Translations under genes and position numbers: made by a program
Notes under the pieces: generated by a model
The model's database searches: none
What the model saw: the letters and a program-made list of their open reading frames with translations, nothing else
Told to the model about the DNA's origin: nothing
In this document: in pieces, positions 16,382 to 29,419 of the stretch
Position numbering within the stretch: the stretch's first letter is position 1
Layout of the letters: every line of letters starts with the position of its first letter
Assembly: GCA_037954325.1 (NCBI GenBank)
Contig: JBBMNZ010000040.1
Span: 195,001-259,000, forward strand
Length of the DNA: 64,000 bases
Reading direction: 5' to 3'
DNA from: Fistularia commersonii
Taxonomy: Eukaryota; Chordata; Actinopteri; Syngnathiformes; Fistulariidae

Positions 16382-16753
16382 ATGGCGGCATCCGACTGTG
16401 CACAGCGCTTGGAGCTCCAGCAGGTGATCTGGCCGCTGTGTATGAGAGGAATAAACGAGTGGGGCCGTGAGTGCAATAAATCCCCCTCCACTTCTTACAT
16501 GGATGTTATCACCCTGTTACTGTATTTTAACGATACCGCTGTGTTTTCCACCTCAATGTTAAGCCGATTTTTAAACATTAAAAACCAAATTGCTCGATTC
16601 AGTGACACCGAGGCCGTGAGTGGAGGACTTATGGAGTTGACTCCTTCGCTTATTCATATGTGCATGTCTGGTGCTCCCGGAGCTTCACGCCGACGTCACG
16701 GGGATCCGTGTCCGAAGAAGGTGCACCTTGGCCGGTCTGCGGGATCCTGTTGA
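16382..16753 (+). CDS. M ORF copy 4, unknown 123-aa protein
   Basis: Fourth copy, open over 123 codons, with three visible residue differences from copies 1 and 3 (AVSGG, IHMCM, HLGRS). The CTCF/YY1-like motif overlaps the start (16375-16388). An AATAAA lies 26 bp after the stop (16779-16784), giving a compact unit of motif, ATG, ORF, stop and poly(A) signal. The C-terminal 35 residues are homologous in the same frame to the satellite cores. No known family is recognised. Confidence 0.48.
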   Translation: MAASDCAQRLELQQVIWPLCMRGINEWGRECNKSPSTSYMDVITLLLYFNDTAVFSTSMLSRFLNIKNQIARFSDTEAVSGGLMELTPSLIHMCMSGAPGASRRRHGDPCPKKVHLGRSAGSC

Positions 16754-16991
16754 CCGGAAGCTGAGACTGGCCCTTGGAAATAAAACGGAAAATAATTGAG
16801 AGCATATTTCTCAGTTAACAACGCCCCCACTTGCTCTCATATTATTGGTATCTTTGCCCATTTACATCAAAATAAAATACTCATGACCCAAACAACAAAC
16901 AACAACTTTGAAAAATTCAACAACTTAAACTGTGATGCAGGCTTTGTCATAACATGTGCCGGCATCTCTTGTGTTGGACAATACTGTAGGG
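16754..16991 (-). repeat. Copia-B 3' end, inverted copy
   Basis: LTR-like sequence (TGTTAACTGAG on the minus strand near 16820), polypurine tract and RNase H C-terminal remnant, the reverse of 3668-3911. Confidence 0.8.
16779..16784 (+). promoter_or_regulatory. AATAAA after M ORF copy 4
   Basis: Canonical polyadenylation hexamer 26 bp downstream of the M stop codon. It is kept beside copy 2 but changed to AATAAC beside copies 1 and 3. It could be chance in A-rich LTR-like sequence. Confidence 0.35.
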
Positions 16992-17770
16992 CTACCTTTC
17001 CACATATTTTCTTTGTGACATCTTAACACACTCTTCTGACTGACATATTTTCTGGGTATTGATTTTGATCACTTTGCCCATGTCCTTCATTTTAAATCTA
17101 GCTGTAAGCATGATTTTCACCTCTTTCATTACTTCCTCATCACTCGCAGCTATGATTAAATCATCTACCCATATTATGATGATGACCTTGTCATTTTGGT
17201 TTTCTTTGACATAAACACAATGATCTGCTTCATTCTGAATAAAGTCATTGTCAATCAAGTAAGAATGGAGCATCAGATCCCAATGACGACCGGCTTGTTC
17301 AGGGACGTATAGTGACTTTTTAAGTTTACACACCAGCTTCTGTTTTTTATTTGTCACTTCATACCCTTCTGGTTGTTCTACACAGAGCTCACAATCTATG
17401 GGTGCATGAAGATAGGCTGTCTTTACATCCATTTGGTGTAAGAACAAATTTTCCGGAACTGATTTCTGCATGAACACCCTCACACTTGTCATATTTGCTG
17501 TTGGAGAAAATGTTTCCTCGAAATCCGTGCCATACTTTTGACTGTAGCCCTTAGCAACATACCGAGCTTTATATTTGTTTGTGCCATCTTCATTTCTTTT
17601 TAGCGCTTACGCCCCCCACCCCCCACCCCCACCCCCACTGCACACTTGCCTTGGGGTAGCTGTGTTAGGGTAAAAGTGTTCTTCTCTCTCAATGACTCCA
17701 TCTCTTCGTCCATAGATTTCATCCACTTGTCAGCATTGAGGGAACTCCTTGCCTCTTTAAATGTCTAACT
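16992..17770 (-). pseudogene. Copia-B reverse transcriptase, inverted copy
   Basis: 166-codon frame (17492-16992) with Asp 22 in MDVKTAYLHA and Asp 110-111 in WVDD, ending KYVER-stop. Upstream (17493-17770) the FEETFSPTAN region, a G-rich tract (17610-17637, minus strand) and the linker end. The frame is broken by the G tract. Confidence 0.87.
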
Positions 17771-17771
17771 G

Positions 17772-17837
<66 letters not shown>
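17771..17837. repeat. (ATC)n microsatellite
   Basis: About 22 ATC units, the reverse of the GAT tract at 2807-2888 and shorter by several units. Confidence 0.95.
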
Positions 17838-17839
<2 letters not shown>

Positions 17840-18095
17840 GGTCTGAGCTCATCTCTGTCTGGGTTTGTTGCTCTGGAGATGGGTTCGACACAAATTTTAG
17901 CAGTCTGTTTTAGTACTCTTTCACTATTTGGATAATATACAAAATAAGCTGGACTATTTTTGTCATATCCAATGAAAACTCCCTTCTCACCTCTTGAGTC
18001 AAGTTTCTTTTTGTTGTGCTTGTATGCATAGCACACAGCACCAAACTTTTGCATTTGTGACACATTTGGTATCTTTCCCGTCAAGCCGAAACGCC
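17838..18095 (-). pseudogene. Copia-B integrase C-terminal fragment, inverted copy
   Basis: Minus-strand counterpart of 2564-2807, with FGAVCYAYKHNKKKLDSRGE and GVFIGYDKNSPAY. It begins after TTCGGCTTGACGGGAAAGAT. Confidence 0.82.
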
Positions 18096-18289
18096 CCCCC
18101 CCCCACCACCACCACCACCACACACACATTAGCTCCTCCATTCATTCACATGTACACGCCGGCTGCTCCGGGAGAATGTTTTAATTTTTTCAACACTTAT
18201 TGGGACTTGATGTTCATTTTTCAAAACTAAGGTTGTGTCATCTGCCAGCTGGCTAATAACAATTTCTGTCCCCAACATTATTTCTGTCC

Positions 18290-18332
<43 letters not shown>

Positions 18333-18348
18333 ACACACACACACACGC
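18096..18348. repeat. Satellite A piece, L1-like sliver and CA repeat
   Basis: A satellite A fragment (18096-18169) joins at CTCCGGGAG to a 124-bp minus-strand L1-like sliver (18170-18293) carrying the LADD region, followed by a short CA array (18294-18348). It is a truncated extra junction of the higher-order repeat. Confidence 0.8.
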
Positions 18349-18811
18349 CTTAATTCCACTCTTTTATATACGCATGTCTGGAGTTCCGGGAGCTCGTTCT
18401 CAACGTTCTGGGGATAATCATAGCTGTGCTGATAGCATTAGCCGAAACGCCCCCCCCCCCCCACACCACCACCACCACCACCACCACCCCCCACACACAC
18501 ATTAGCTCCTCCATTCATTCACATGTACACGCCGGCTGCTCCGGGAGCTCCACGCCGACGTTTCGGGGATCGATGTCCGGAGAAGGTGCACCATTGCCGG
18601 CCTGCGGTATCCTGTAGACCCCCCCCCCTCCATACACACATGCAATACGCCTTGAAACGCATCGCTCGCACCGACGCGGGGAATCCTTTACCCTACTTCC
18701 ACAACAACGGCGAGAATCACATTGCGTCGGCCGCCGTGAGGAAGAGGGGGGGGGGGGGGGGCATTAAGGGGGGGAGAGAGAGAGACATGGAGATTTTCTC
18801 AGCCTCTCATT
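18349..18811. repeat. Satellite A unit
   Basis: Complete satellite A: the ATACGCATGTCTGGAGTTCC head, C run and ACC tract, the core CACGCCGACGTTTCGGGG, a second C run, a CG-rich segment, a G run and GAGAGAGAGACATGG. It is repeated at 22793-23100 (partial) and 41548-41996. No gene is seen. Confidence 0.85.
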
Positions 18812-19345
18812 CTTTTTTTTTTTTTTTTTTAATTGAACATAAATAGTACACACAAATATACAAATGTACAAATAAACATGGCAAGGTAGAACTGAATGTC
18901 AATGAAACAACCAGGCATGAGGAAGCAATGGACATAAGGACATTCGTTCTGTATGTAATCAGAAGTTAATAGTGTTAACGGTTTGTGAGAAATTTACAAT
19001 GCTAGACAAAAAAAGAAATTAAAAGGAAATAATTAAATCAATAGATAGACAAAATAAAAAATTAAAACGAAAAAAGATTGCAAGGGGAATACAACATGTA
19101 ATTAAGTTGGCGATTCACAAGGAATCTCGGACATCAAACTGTATATTTTTTGTTGTTTATATATAAACATATACAAAACAAACATATGTTGTTTGTTGTT
19201 GTTTATTTTTGGGATATATTGAGGAATATTTGTTGGAAAGGAGTCACAATCGCTTTTTGATAATGTCGAAGTGTATAGGTGGCTATAGAATTTAAAGATT
19301 TCTGTGGAAATTATAGCCTCATCTGTAATTTCCTTGTTGTTAAGA
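18812..19345 (-). pseudogene. L1-like LINE, internally deleted, copy 2
   Basis: Poly(T) at 18812-18830 is the LINE poly(A) tail in reverse. The 3' UTR follows, then a fusion to an ORF2 piece (19345-19130, minus strand) with EITDEAIIS, IFKFYSHLYTS and DSFPTNIPQYIPKI. All of RT is missing between. Confidence 0.78.
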
Positions 19346-19960
19346 CGGGCTTCCGCTTTGCTCCGCTCCTCCGCTCCTCCGCTCTTCCGCTCCGGGCCCT
19401 GGAACTCCCGATCTGCGGGACTTCGGTGAATTCCGGGCCAGTCTTCTGCTCTTCTGCTCTCCTCCGCTTCTTCGCTCCCCCGCTTTGGACCCTGGAACTC
19501 CCGAAACTGGGCCGGGCTTCTGCCCTCCGCCTCTCCTCTGCTCATCCGCTCCAGGCCCTGGCACTCCCTGTCATCCAGTCATTCGCATGTGCGTGCCCGG
19601 AAGTCCGGGAGCTCCACTCAAACGTCCGGGGGATAAGGGTAAGGGGTCCTGCTCCCCCCCCCCCTCGCCGCCTCTGAGAAGAGAAACATCTCCTCCGCTC
19701 CTCCGCTTCTCAGCTCCTCCGCTCCTCCGCTGCGGAACCAGGTACTACCGATCCGCCAGACTCAGGTGAATTGCGGACAGGGCTTTTGCTGTCCTCCGCT
19801 CCTCCGCTTTGGGCCCTGGAACTCCCGAACCGCTGGACATAAGCGAATCAAGGCCGGGCATCTGCCCTCCTCCGCTCCTCAGCTCATCCGCTCGTGGCCC
19901 TGGTACTCCCAGTCCGCGGGAACCCCCCCCCCCACCCACCCACCCACCAAAACAAACTCT
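19346..19960. repeat. CTCCTCCG minisatellite and satellite units
   Basis: Same module order as 12073-12500 and 38166-38700: CTCCTCCG tracts separated by GGGCCCTGGAACTCCCGA, the core CATTCGCATGTGCGTGCCCG, a C run and further GCTGGACATAAGCGAATC units. Confidence 0.85.
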
Positions 19961-20028
19961 CACACACACATAAACACACGCACACACACACACACACACA
20001 CACAGCACACACACACACACACACACCA

Positions 20029-20085
<57 letters not shown>
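19961..20085. repeat. (CA)n microsatellite
   Basis: Interrupted CA array of about 125 bp after CACCAAAACAAACTCTC. Confidence 0.95.
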
Positions 20086-20086
<1 letters not shown>

Positions 20087-20544
20087 GAACTCATCATAGC
20101 TGTGCTAATAGCATTGGCCGAAACGTATCCACAACAAAACAAACATTAGCTCATCCACTCATTCACATATGTGTGTGCCCAGAGGTACGGGAGCTCCAGT
20201 CATACGTCCGGGTGATCTATGTCCGGAGAAGGCTCACATTGGCCGGTCTAAGGGGTCCTGCTGCCCCCAAGCTTCCCCGCCTTTGAGAAGAGAAACATAA
20301 CTCCGCTCCTCTGCTCCTCCGCTTCTCAACTCCTCTGCTCCTCCGCTATGGGCCCTGGTACTCCCGATCCTCCGAACTCAGGCGAATAGCGTGACGTGCT
20401 TCTGCTCTCCTATAAGCCCCTACACACTTCAAACACGGCTGTTATCACCCTGTTACTGCATTGCAATGACACCCATTTGCTTTTGATCTCAGTGTCTGCC
20501 ACCGTAAGGAAAAAGCGGGGGGACGGGGGGGGGGTGACGGGAGA
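20086..20544. repeat. Satellite B-type unit
   Basis: One unit with TCATAGCTGTGCTAATAGC, ACGTATCCACAACAAAAC, CCGGGTGATCTATGTCCGG, CTCCTCCG repeats and the TGTTATCACCCTGTTACTGC segment shared with the M block. Same as 38840-39277. Confidence 0.82.
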
Positions 20545-20754
20545 CATAAGGGCATTCGTTCTGTATGTAATCAGAAGTTAATAGTGTTAACGGTTTGCGA
20601 GAAATTTTTAATGCTGGACAAAAACAGAAAATTAAAAGGAAATAATTAAATAAATAGATAGAAAAATAAAATTAAAAACTAAAAAAAAAATTGCAAGGGG
20701 AATACAACATGTAATTAAGTTGGCCGTTCACAAGGAATCTCAGACATCAAACTG
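20545..20754 (-). repeat. Extra copy of L1-like LINE 3' UTR, unit 2
   Basis: Equivalent of 12650-12860. Confidence 0.82.
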
Positions 20755-22792
<2,038 letters not shown>

Positions 22793-23100
22793 CTTAATTC
22801 CACTCTTTTATATACGCATGTCTGGAGTTCCGGGAGCTCGTTCTCAACGTTCTGGGGATAATCATAGCTGTGCTGATAGCATTAACCGAAACGCCCCCCC
22901 ACACCACCACCACCCCACACACACACATTAGCTCCTCCATTCATTCACATGTACACGCCGGCTGCTCCGGGAGCTCCACGCCGACGTTTCGGGGATCGAT
23001 GTCCGGAGAAGGTGCACCATTGCCGGTCCGCGGTGTCCTGTAGACCCCCCCCCTCCATACACACATGCAATACGCCTTGAAACGCATCGCTCGCACCGGC
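22793..23100. repeat. Satellite A unit, partial
   Basis: Head and core of satellite A, with a short ACC tract. It switches near 23100 (CGCTCGCACCGGCGTCCTAC) into satellite B instead of continuing to the LINE poly(T). Confidence 0.82.
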
Positions 23101-23286
23101 GTCCTACTGCCCCTAAACTTCCCATCCTCTGCCATTGAGAAGAGAAACATTACCTCCGCTCCTCCATTCCTCCGCTTCTCCGCTCCACCGCTCCTCCGCT
23201 CCTCCGCTTCGGGCCCTGGTACCCCCCCCCCACCTAAACAAACTCTCACACATACACACACGAACACACTCACACAGACACAAAAA

Positions 23287-23335
<49 letters not shown>

Positions 23336-24280
23336 TAACTCATCTTAGCTGTGCTAATAGCATTAGCCGAAACGCATCCACAACCAAACAAACATTAGCT
23401 CATCCACTCATTCACATGTGTGTGCCCAATGGTCCGGCAGCTCCAATCATACTACCGGGTGATCTATGTCCGGAGAATGCTCACATTAGCCCGTCTAAGG
23501 GGTTCTTCTGCCCCCAAGCTTCCCCGCCTCTGAGAGAAGAAACATTACCTCCGCTCCTCTGCTCCTCCGCTTCTCAGCTCCACCGCTCCTCCGCGATGGG
23601 CCCTGGTACTCCCCCCCCTCCCCCCCACCTAAACAAACTCTCACACAAAATCACTCACACACACACAAAAACACACAAACACACACACACACACATACAC
23701 ACACACCTGAACTTATCATAGCTGTGCTAATAGCATTAGCCGAAACGCATTCACAACCAAACAAACATTAGCTAAACCACTCATTCACATGTGTGTGCCC
23801 AATGGTACTCCCTGTCCACGACCCCCCCCCCCCCCACCAAAAGAGCCTCTCACACACACACACACACACAAAGACACTCACACACACACAGACACACACA
23901 TAATCACATACACATACCTTAAGTCTTCATAGCTGTGCTAATAGCTTTAGCCGAAACGCATCCACAACCAAACAAACATTAGCTCATCCACTCATTCACA
24001 TGTGTGTGCCCTGGTACTCCGTGTCCGCGACCCCCCCCCCCCACCAAAACAAACTATCACACACATACACAAAGACACTCACACACACACACACACTGAC
24101 ACACATACACACATTAAGTCATCATAGCTGTGCTAGTAGCATTAGCCGAACGCATCCACAACCAAACAAACATTAGCTCATCCACTCATTCACATGTGTG
24201 TGCCCAATGGTCCGCTTCTCCGCTCCACCGCTCCTCCACTATGGGCCCTGGTACTCCCGATCCGCCGGACTCAGGAGAAT
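23101..24280. repeat. Satellite B array, first block
   Basis: Tandem monomers of roughly 250-400 bp. Each holds the core TGTGTGCCCAATGGTCC, TCATACGTCCGGGGGATC or variants, CTCCTCCGCTTCTC, GGGCCCTGGTAC, a C run, ACCTAAACAAACTCTCACAC, a CA tract and TCATAGCTGTGCTAATAGC. No gene is seen; Thr-His and Ser-Pro-Leu rich frames are repeat translation. Confidence 0.88.
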
Positions 24281-24675
24281 TAAGAATAAGAATCAGAACA
24301 ACTTTATTAATCCCGAAGGAAACTGCAGTGCCAGAGTTACAGAAAATATAACAGTAATAAATAATAAAAGAAAGGCAGAATTATAAATAAAAATAAACTA
24401 TAAACTATAAAGTGTTTCAGTGAAACTATAGAGTTTCTTAGTAAGCACTGATAAAACTATAAGTGTCTTAGTAACAAGTGGGGTAAGGAGTGCGCAATAG
24501 TATGATAGAAGGGAACATTATAGTGTAGCTGTTATGAGATGAGATGAAATATTGCACAATGTAGCTGTTATGAGATGAAATATTGCACAGTTTCTGAATA
24601 TTGCACAGAAATGAGATATTGCACATTTTTGTTTGTTTTTAAGTTAAAGATAGGTTTTTATGGTTGCCGGCGGCT
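24281..24675 (-). mobile_element. LINE 3' end of the Rex1/L2-like fish type
   Basis: AATCAGAACAACTTTATTAA then TCCCGAAGGAAACTG: on the minus strand a 3' end finishing with GATTCTTATTC-type sequence, as in several teleost LINE families. It interrupts satellite B (CAGGAGAATTATGGGACGTG elsewhere) and is flanked only by a 4-bp GAAT repeat, so the target duplication is uncertain. It has an internal duplication (TGTAGCTGTTATGAGATG, near 24526 and 24561). No ORF. Confidence 0.55.
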
Positions 24676-26607
24676 GAATGGGACGTGCTTCTGCCCTCCA
24701 TCCGCTCCACAGCTCATCCGCTCCAGGCCCAGCTACCCCCTGTCCGCGCCCCCCCCCCCACCTAAACAAACTGTCACACACATATACACAATCGCACACA
24801 CAAACACACACACACACACACACAAGAACACACAAACACACAAGAACACACAAACACACAAACACACACACACACACACACACCTTAAGTCATCATACCT
24901 GTGCTAATAGCTCCCAAGCTTCCCCGCCTCTGAGAGGAGAAACAATACCTCCGCTACTCCGCTTCTCAGCTCCACCGCTCCTCCGCTATGGGCCCTGGTA
25001 ACCCCCCCACCTAAACACACTCACACACACACAAAAACACACAAACACACACACGCACACACACACACATACACACACACAAACACATACACAAACACAC
25101 CTTAACTCATCATAGCTGTGCTAATAGCATTAGCCGAAACGCATCCACGACCAAACAAACATTAGCTCATCCACTCATTCACATGTTTGTGCCCAATGGT
25201 CCGGGAGCTCCAATCATACGTCCGGGGGATCTATGTCCGGAGAATGTGAGCATTAGCCTGTCTAAGGGGTTCTTCTGCCCCCAAGCTTCCCCGCCTCTGA
25301 GAGAAGAAACATTACCTTCCCTCCTCTGCTCCTCCGCTTCTCAGCTCCACCGCTCCTCCGCTATGGGCCCTGGTACTCCCCCCCCCCCCCCCCCACCTAA
25401 ACAAACTCTCACACAAAATCACTCACACACACACAAAAACACACAAACACACACACACACACATACACACACAACTTAACTCATCATAGCTGTGCTAATA
25501 GCTTTAGCCGAAACGCATCCACAACCAAACAAACATTAGCTCATCCACTCATTCACATGTGTGTGCCCTGGTACTCCGTGTCCGCGACCCCCCCCCCACC
25601 AAAACAAACTATCACACACATACACAAAGACACTCACACACACACACACACACTGACACACATACACACATTAAGTCATCATAGTTGTGCTAATAGCATT
25701 AGCCGAAATGCATCCACAACCAAACAAACATTAGCTCATCCACTCATTCACATGTGTGTGCCCAATGGTTCGCTTCTCCGCTCCACCGCTCCTCCGCTCC
25801 TCCGCTATGGGCCCTGGTACTCCCGATCCGCCGGACTCAGGAGAATTATGGGACGTGCCTTTGCCCTCCATCCGCTCCACAGCTCATCCGCTCCAGGCCC
25901 AGCTACCCCCTGTCCGCGCCCCCCCCCACCTAAACAAATTGTCACACACATATACACAAACGCACACACAAACACACACACACACACACACACAAGAACA
26001 CACAACACACAAACACACAAACACACACACACACACACACACCTTAAGTCATCATACCTGTGCTAATAGCTCCCAAGATTCCCCGCCTCTGAGAGGAGAA
26101 ACAATACCTCCGCTACTCCGCTCCTCCGCTTCTCAGCTCCACCGCTCCTCGGCTATGGGCCCTGGTACCCCCCCCCCACCTAAACACACTCACTCACACA
26201 CAAAAACACACAAACACACACACGCACACACACACACATACACAAACACACCTTAACTCATCATAGCTGTGCTAATAGCATTAGCCGAAACGCATCCACT
26301 ACCAAACAAACATTAGCTCATCCACTCATTCACATGTGTGTGCCCAATGGTCCGGGAGCTCCAATCATACGTCCGGGGGATCTATATCTGGAGAAGGCTC
26401 ACAGTGGCTGGTCTAAAGCGTCCTACTGCCCCCAAACTTCCCATCCTCTGCCTTTGAGAAGAGAAAAATGACCTCCGCTCCTCCATTCCTCCGCTTCTCC
26501 GCTCCACCGCTCTTCCGCGATGGGCCTTGGTACCCCCCCTCCACCTAAACAAACTCTCACACACACACACATGACCACCCTCACACAGACACAAAAACAA
26601 ACAAACA

Positions 26608-26642
<35 letters not shown>

Positions 26643-28600
26643 TAAGTCATCATAGCTGTGCTAATAGCATTAGCCGAAACGCATCCACAACCAAACAAAC
26701 ATTAGCTCATCCACTCATTCACATGTGTGTGCCCAATGGTCCGGGAGCTCCAATCATACGTTCGGGGGATCTATGCCCGGAGAATGCTCACATTAGCCCG
26801 TCTAAGGGGTTCTGATGCCCCCAAGCTTCCCCGCCTCTGAGAGGAGAAACTATACGTCTGCTACTCCGCTCCTCCGCTCCTCCGCTTCTCAGCACCACTG
26901 CTCCTCCGCTTTGGGCCCTGGAATTCCCGAACCGCTGGACATAAGCGAATCAAGGCCGGGCATCTGCCCTCCTCCGCTCCTCAGCTCATCTGCTCGAGGC
27001 CCTGGTACTCCCTGTCCGCGACCCCCCCCCCACCTAAACAAACTCACACACACACACACACACGAACACACACACAGACACACACACACCTTAACTCATC
27101 TTAGCTGTGCTAATAGCATTAGCCGAAACGCATCCACAACCAAACAAACATTAGCTCATCCATTCATTCACATGTGTGTGCCCAATGGTCCGGCAGCTCC
27201 AATCATACGACCGGGGGATCTATGTCCGGAGAATGCTCACATTAGCCCGTCTAAGGGGTTCTGCCCCCAAGCTTCCCCGCCTCTGAGAGAAGAAACATTA
27301 CCTCCGCTCCTCCGCTCCTCCGCTTCTCAGCTCCACCGCTCCTCCGCTATGGGCCCTGGTACTCCCCCCCCCACCTAAACAAACTCTCACACAAAATCAC
27401 TCACACACACACAAAAACACACAAACACACACACACACACACATACACACACACCTTAACTCATCATAGCTGTGCTAATAGCATTAGCCGAAACGCATCC
27501 ACAACCAAACAAACATTAGCTCATCCACTCATTCACATGTGTGTGCCCTATGGTACTCCCTGTCCGCGACCCCCCCCCACCAAAAGAGCCTCTCACACAC
27601 ACAAAGACACTCACACACACACAGACACACATATACACTCATACACACACCTTAAGTCTTCATAGCTGTGCTAATAGCTTTAGCCGAAACGCATCCACAA
27701 CCAAACAAACATTAGCTCCTCCACTCATTCACAGGTGTGTGCCCTGGTACTCCTTGTCCGTGACCCCCCCCCCCCCCCCCCTACCAAAACAAACTATCAC
27801 ACACATACACAAAGACACTCACACACACACACACACTGACACACATACACACATTAAGTCATGATAGCTGTGCTAATAGCATTAGCCGAAATGCATCCAC
27901 AACCAAACAAACATTAGCTCATCCACTCATTCACATGTGTGTGCCCAATGGTCCGCTTCTCCGCTCCACCGCTCCTCCGCAATAGGCCCTGGTACTCCCG
28001 ATCCACAAACACACACAAACACACACACACACACAAGAACACAAAAACACACAAACACACAAACACCCACACACACACACACCTTAAGTCATCATAGCTG
28101 TGCTAATAGCATTAGCCGAAACGCATCCACAACCAAACAAACATTAGCTCGTCCACTCATTCAAATGTATGTGCCCAGAGGTCCTGGATCTCCGGTCATA
28201 CGTCCGGGGCATCTATGTCCGGAGAAGGCTCACATTTGCCGGTCTAAGGGGTCCTGCTGCCCCCAAGCTTCCCCGCCTTTGAGAAGAGAAATATAATATC
28301 GCTCCTCCGCTCCTCCGCTTCTCAACACCTCCGCTCCTCCGCTATTGGCCCTGGTACTCCCGATCCTGCAAACTCAGGAGAATTGCGAGAGGTGCTTCTG
28401 CTCTCCTCCACTCCTCCGCTTCTCCGCTCCTCCGCTTTTCCGCTTTGGGCCCTGGAACTCCCGAACCGCTGGATATAAGGGAATCACGGGCTGGGCTTAT
28501 GCCCTCCTCTGCTCCTCAGCTCATCCGCTCGAGGCCCTGGTACTCCCTGTCCGCGACCCCCCCCCACCTAAACAAACTCTCACACACACACACAGACACA

Positions 28601-28638
<38 letters not shown>

Positions 28639-29419
28639 CACACCTTAACTCATCATAGCTGTGCTAATAGCATTAGCCGAAACGCATCCACAACTAAACA
28701 AACATTAGCTCTTCCACTCATTCACATGTGTGTGCCCAATGGTCCGGGAGCTCCAATCATACGTCCGGGGGATCTATGTCCGGAGAATGCTCATATTAGC
28801 CCATCTAAGGGGTTCTGCTGCCCCCAAGCTTCCCCGCCTCTGAGTGGAGAAACAATACTTCCGCTACTCCGCTCCTCCGCTTCTCAGCTCCACCGCTCTT
28901 CCGCTATGGGCCCTGGTACTCCCCCCCTCCACCTAAATAAACTCTCACACATACACACACAAGAACACACTGACACACAAACACACAAAGACACACACAC
29001 AGCTCAGCTCCACCGCTCCTCCGCTTTGGGCCCTGGAATTCCCGAACCGCTTGACATAAGCGAAACACGGGCCGGGCTTCTGCCCTCCTCCGCTCCTCAG
29101 CTCATCCGCTCTTGGCACTGGTACTCCCTGTCCGCGACCCCCCCCCCCCCACCAAAACAACCTCACTCACACAAACACACAAAGACACTCACACACACAC
29201 ACACCTTAAGTCTTCATAGCTGTGCTAATAGCGTTAGCCGAAAAGCATCCACAACCAAACAAACATTAGCTCATCCAATCATTCACAAGTATGTACCAAG
29301 AGGTCCGGGAGCCCCGGTCATACGTCCGGGAGAGCGATGTCCATAGAAGGCTCATATTGGCCAGTCTAAGGGGTCCTGCTGCCCCAAAGCTTCCCCGCCT
29401 TTGAGAAGAGAAACATAAG
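24676..29419. repeat. Satellite B array, second block
   Basis: About a dozen monomers as in 23101-24280. Variants carry TTTGGGCCCTGGAATTCCCG, CGCTGGACATAAGCGAATC or a missing core. CA, CAAA-CA and C-run lengths vary from monomer to monomer. No gene is seen. Confidence 0.88.

Larger units (their letters stand above)
15040..18095 (-). mobile_element. Inverted composite: Copia-B / RTE LINE tail / M block / Copia-B
   Basis: This is the reverse complement of 2564-5484, module for module. The parts are a Copia-B RT start (15040-15244), linker (15245-15604), RTE fragment (15603-16038), GAA tract, M block, Copia-B 3' end, RT, (ATC)n and integrase end. It is embedded in satellite A through its ACC tract at both ends. 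It preserves what appears to be the pre-inversion orientation of the Copia-B array. Confidence 0.88.

Noticed and set aside
15987..16470. Frames with poly-Arg, poly-Lys, poly-Glu, poly-Leu or poly-Ser
   Set aside because: Products of the GAA/TTC tract in every frame; the ends are LINE or M block sequence.
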